Source of the DNA: Alectoria sarmentosa
Taxonomy: Eukaryota; Ascomycota; Lecanoromycetes; Lecanorales; Parmeliaceae
Direction: 5' to 3'
DNA length: 44,605 nucleotides
Assembly: GCA_009733775.1 (NCBI GenBank)
Contig: WOGZ01000273.1
Coordinates: 1 to 44,605 of the forward strand
The notes under the pieces are model-generated. The model was not told the origin of the DNA, did not search any database, and saw nothing but the letters and a program-made list of their open reading frames with translations. Below, piece by piece: positions 44,151 through 44,605 of the stretch. The position numbers and the translations under genes are program-made. The first letter of the stretch is position 1. Each line of letters begins with the position of its first letter.

Positions 44151-44605
44151 TTTCCCTTCGCACGCATATTTCTAAAAAAATCGAACGTCGAATAAATAAG
44201 ATGAATCAAACGTCGAATAATTATAATGAATTTAACGTCGAATAATTAATGTGAAATCATTTTTATGCATCTTTTTTACCCTTTATACGTCTCATAAAAA
44301 CCCGAATTTCAAATATAAAATTCGAAACTCGCGATATTCAAAATCGAATAAAAATAATGAAAATTCGAAAAAGAATATGATTATTTCCCCATAAATCATT
44401 TTTATCTTATAAATTATTTTTATTTTTTATGCATCATTCTTCTCCCCTTATAAACATTCGAATTTCAAAAACGAGATTCGAAATTCGCGATGTTTAAAAC
44501 CGAGTAAAAAGAATGAAAATCGAAAATCTGAAAACGATTATGTTCTTTTAAACATATTCGTCACGATATCACATAAAAAAAATTCCACTTTTTGACGAAA
44601 AACCG
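44027..44605 (-). mobile_element. Element F: 3' end of a minus-strand copia element, cut by the window
   Basis: The LTR (reversed) is followed by the 3' untranslated region in the orientation of 0 and D, ending at the window edge in CCACTTTTTGACG. F interrupts A's untranslated region: A's sequence stops with TTTTT at 44022-44026, a candidate 5-bp duplication whose partner is outside the window. An open frame at 44054-44245 is a shadow. Confidence 0.85.

Larger units (their letters stand above)
7478..44605 (+). mobile_element. Element A: copia retrotransposon, host of B, E, F and a hAT element
   Basis: A begins with a 125-bp LTR at 7478 and can be followed as 7478-11434, 33263-35842 and 43404-44026; the gaps are B (11435-33257), E (35843-43398) and F (44027 onward). 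The pieces join in order when compared with the uninterrupted copy D: leader, gag, protease, integrase, reverse transcriptase, RNase H, long 3' untranslated region. The integrase frame resumes in phase across B, because B plus one 5-bp duplication is 21,828 bases, a multiple of three. The 3' LTR must lie to the right of F, outside the window. A lies inside element 0. Confidence 0.9.

Noticed and set aside
1..44605. Mitochondrial or apicomplexan origin because of the very high AT content.
   Set aside because: No mitochondrial genes, tRNAs or rRNA; RIP-type decay and chromodomain gypsy elements point to nuclear DNA of a filamentous ascomycete.

Overview
This window reads as gene-free heterochromatin from a filamentous ascomycete fungus. 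It is extremely AT-rich by eye and contains no ordinary gene, tRNA or rRNA. Almost all of it is LTR-retrotransposon sequence so heavily mutated from C to T and from G to A that no coding frame survives intact. Typical changes are Trp codons turned into stops, Pro into Phe/Leu/Ser, and Gly/Asp into Asn. Paired LTRs differ almost only by transitions. This is the signature of repeat-induced point mutation (RIP), which is known from Pezizomycotina. Read through the decay, the protein ghosts are Ty1/copia and Ty3/gypsy Gag-Pol domains.

The main result is the architecture: a stack of retrotransposons inside one another. I could resolve it from LTR ends (TG...CA), 5-bp target duplications and host reading frames that rejoin when inserts are subtracted. 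Element 0 (copia, minus strand, 5501-7477) is broken by element A (copia, plus strand, from 7478 to beyond the window). A is broken in its integrase by element B (gypsy, 11435-33257, duplication TATAT). B is broken at its reverse-transcriptase YxDD box by element C (gypsy with chromodomain, 15705-30142, duplication ATGAT/ATAAC). C is broken in its RNase H by element D (copia, minus strand, 20594-27788, duplication TTTTT). A is also broken in its 3' untranslated region by element E (copia, plus strand, 35843-43398, duplication GATTT) and by element F (copia, minus strand, from 44027 on). The left end (1-4664) is the 3' part of another plus-strand copia element, G.

A few islands are much less mutated than the rest. 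They are a 564-bp hAT-like non-autonomous DNA transposon in the leader of A (7834-8397, 8-bp duplication), both LTRs of B with the 3' end of its interior (11435-11583 and about 32905-33257), the 5' LTR of C, and a CAACAAT-rich stretch at 5308-5453.

Elements A and D share one copia family with 125-bp LTRs, a primer-binding site that fits the anticodon loop of initiator tRNA-Met, and an unusually long (about 1 kb) 3' untranslated region. E carries a related but distinct LTR. B and C are related gypsy elements: each encodes Gag, a C2HC finger, protease, reverse transcriptase, RNase H, integrase and a chromodomain. B has two AT-hook motifs after the chromodomain. None of these elements looks able to move now. 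Domain boundaries are approximate; LTR and junction coordinates were read base by base.
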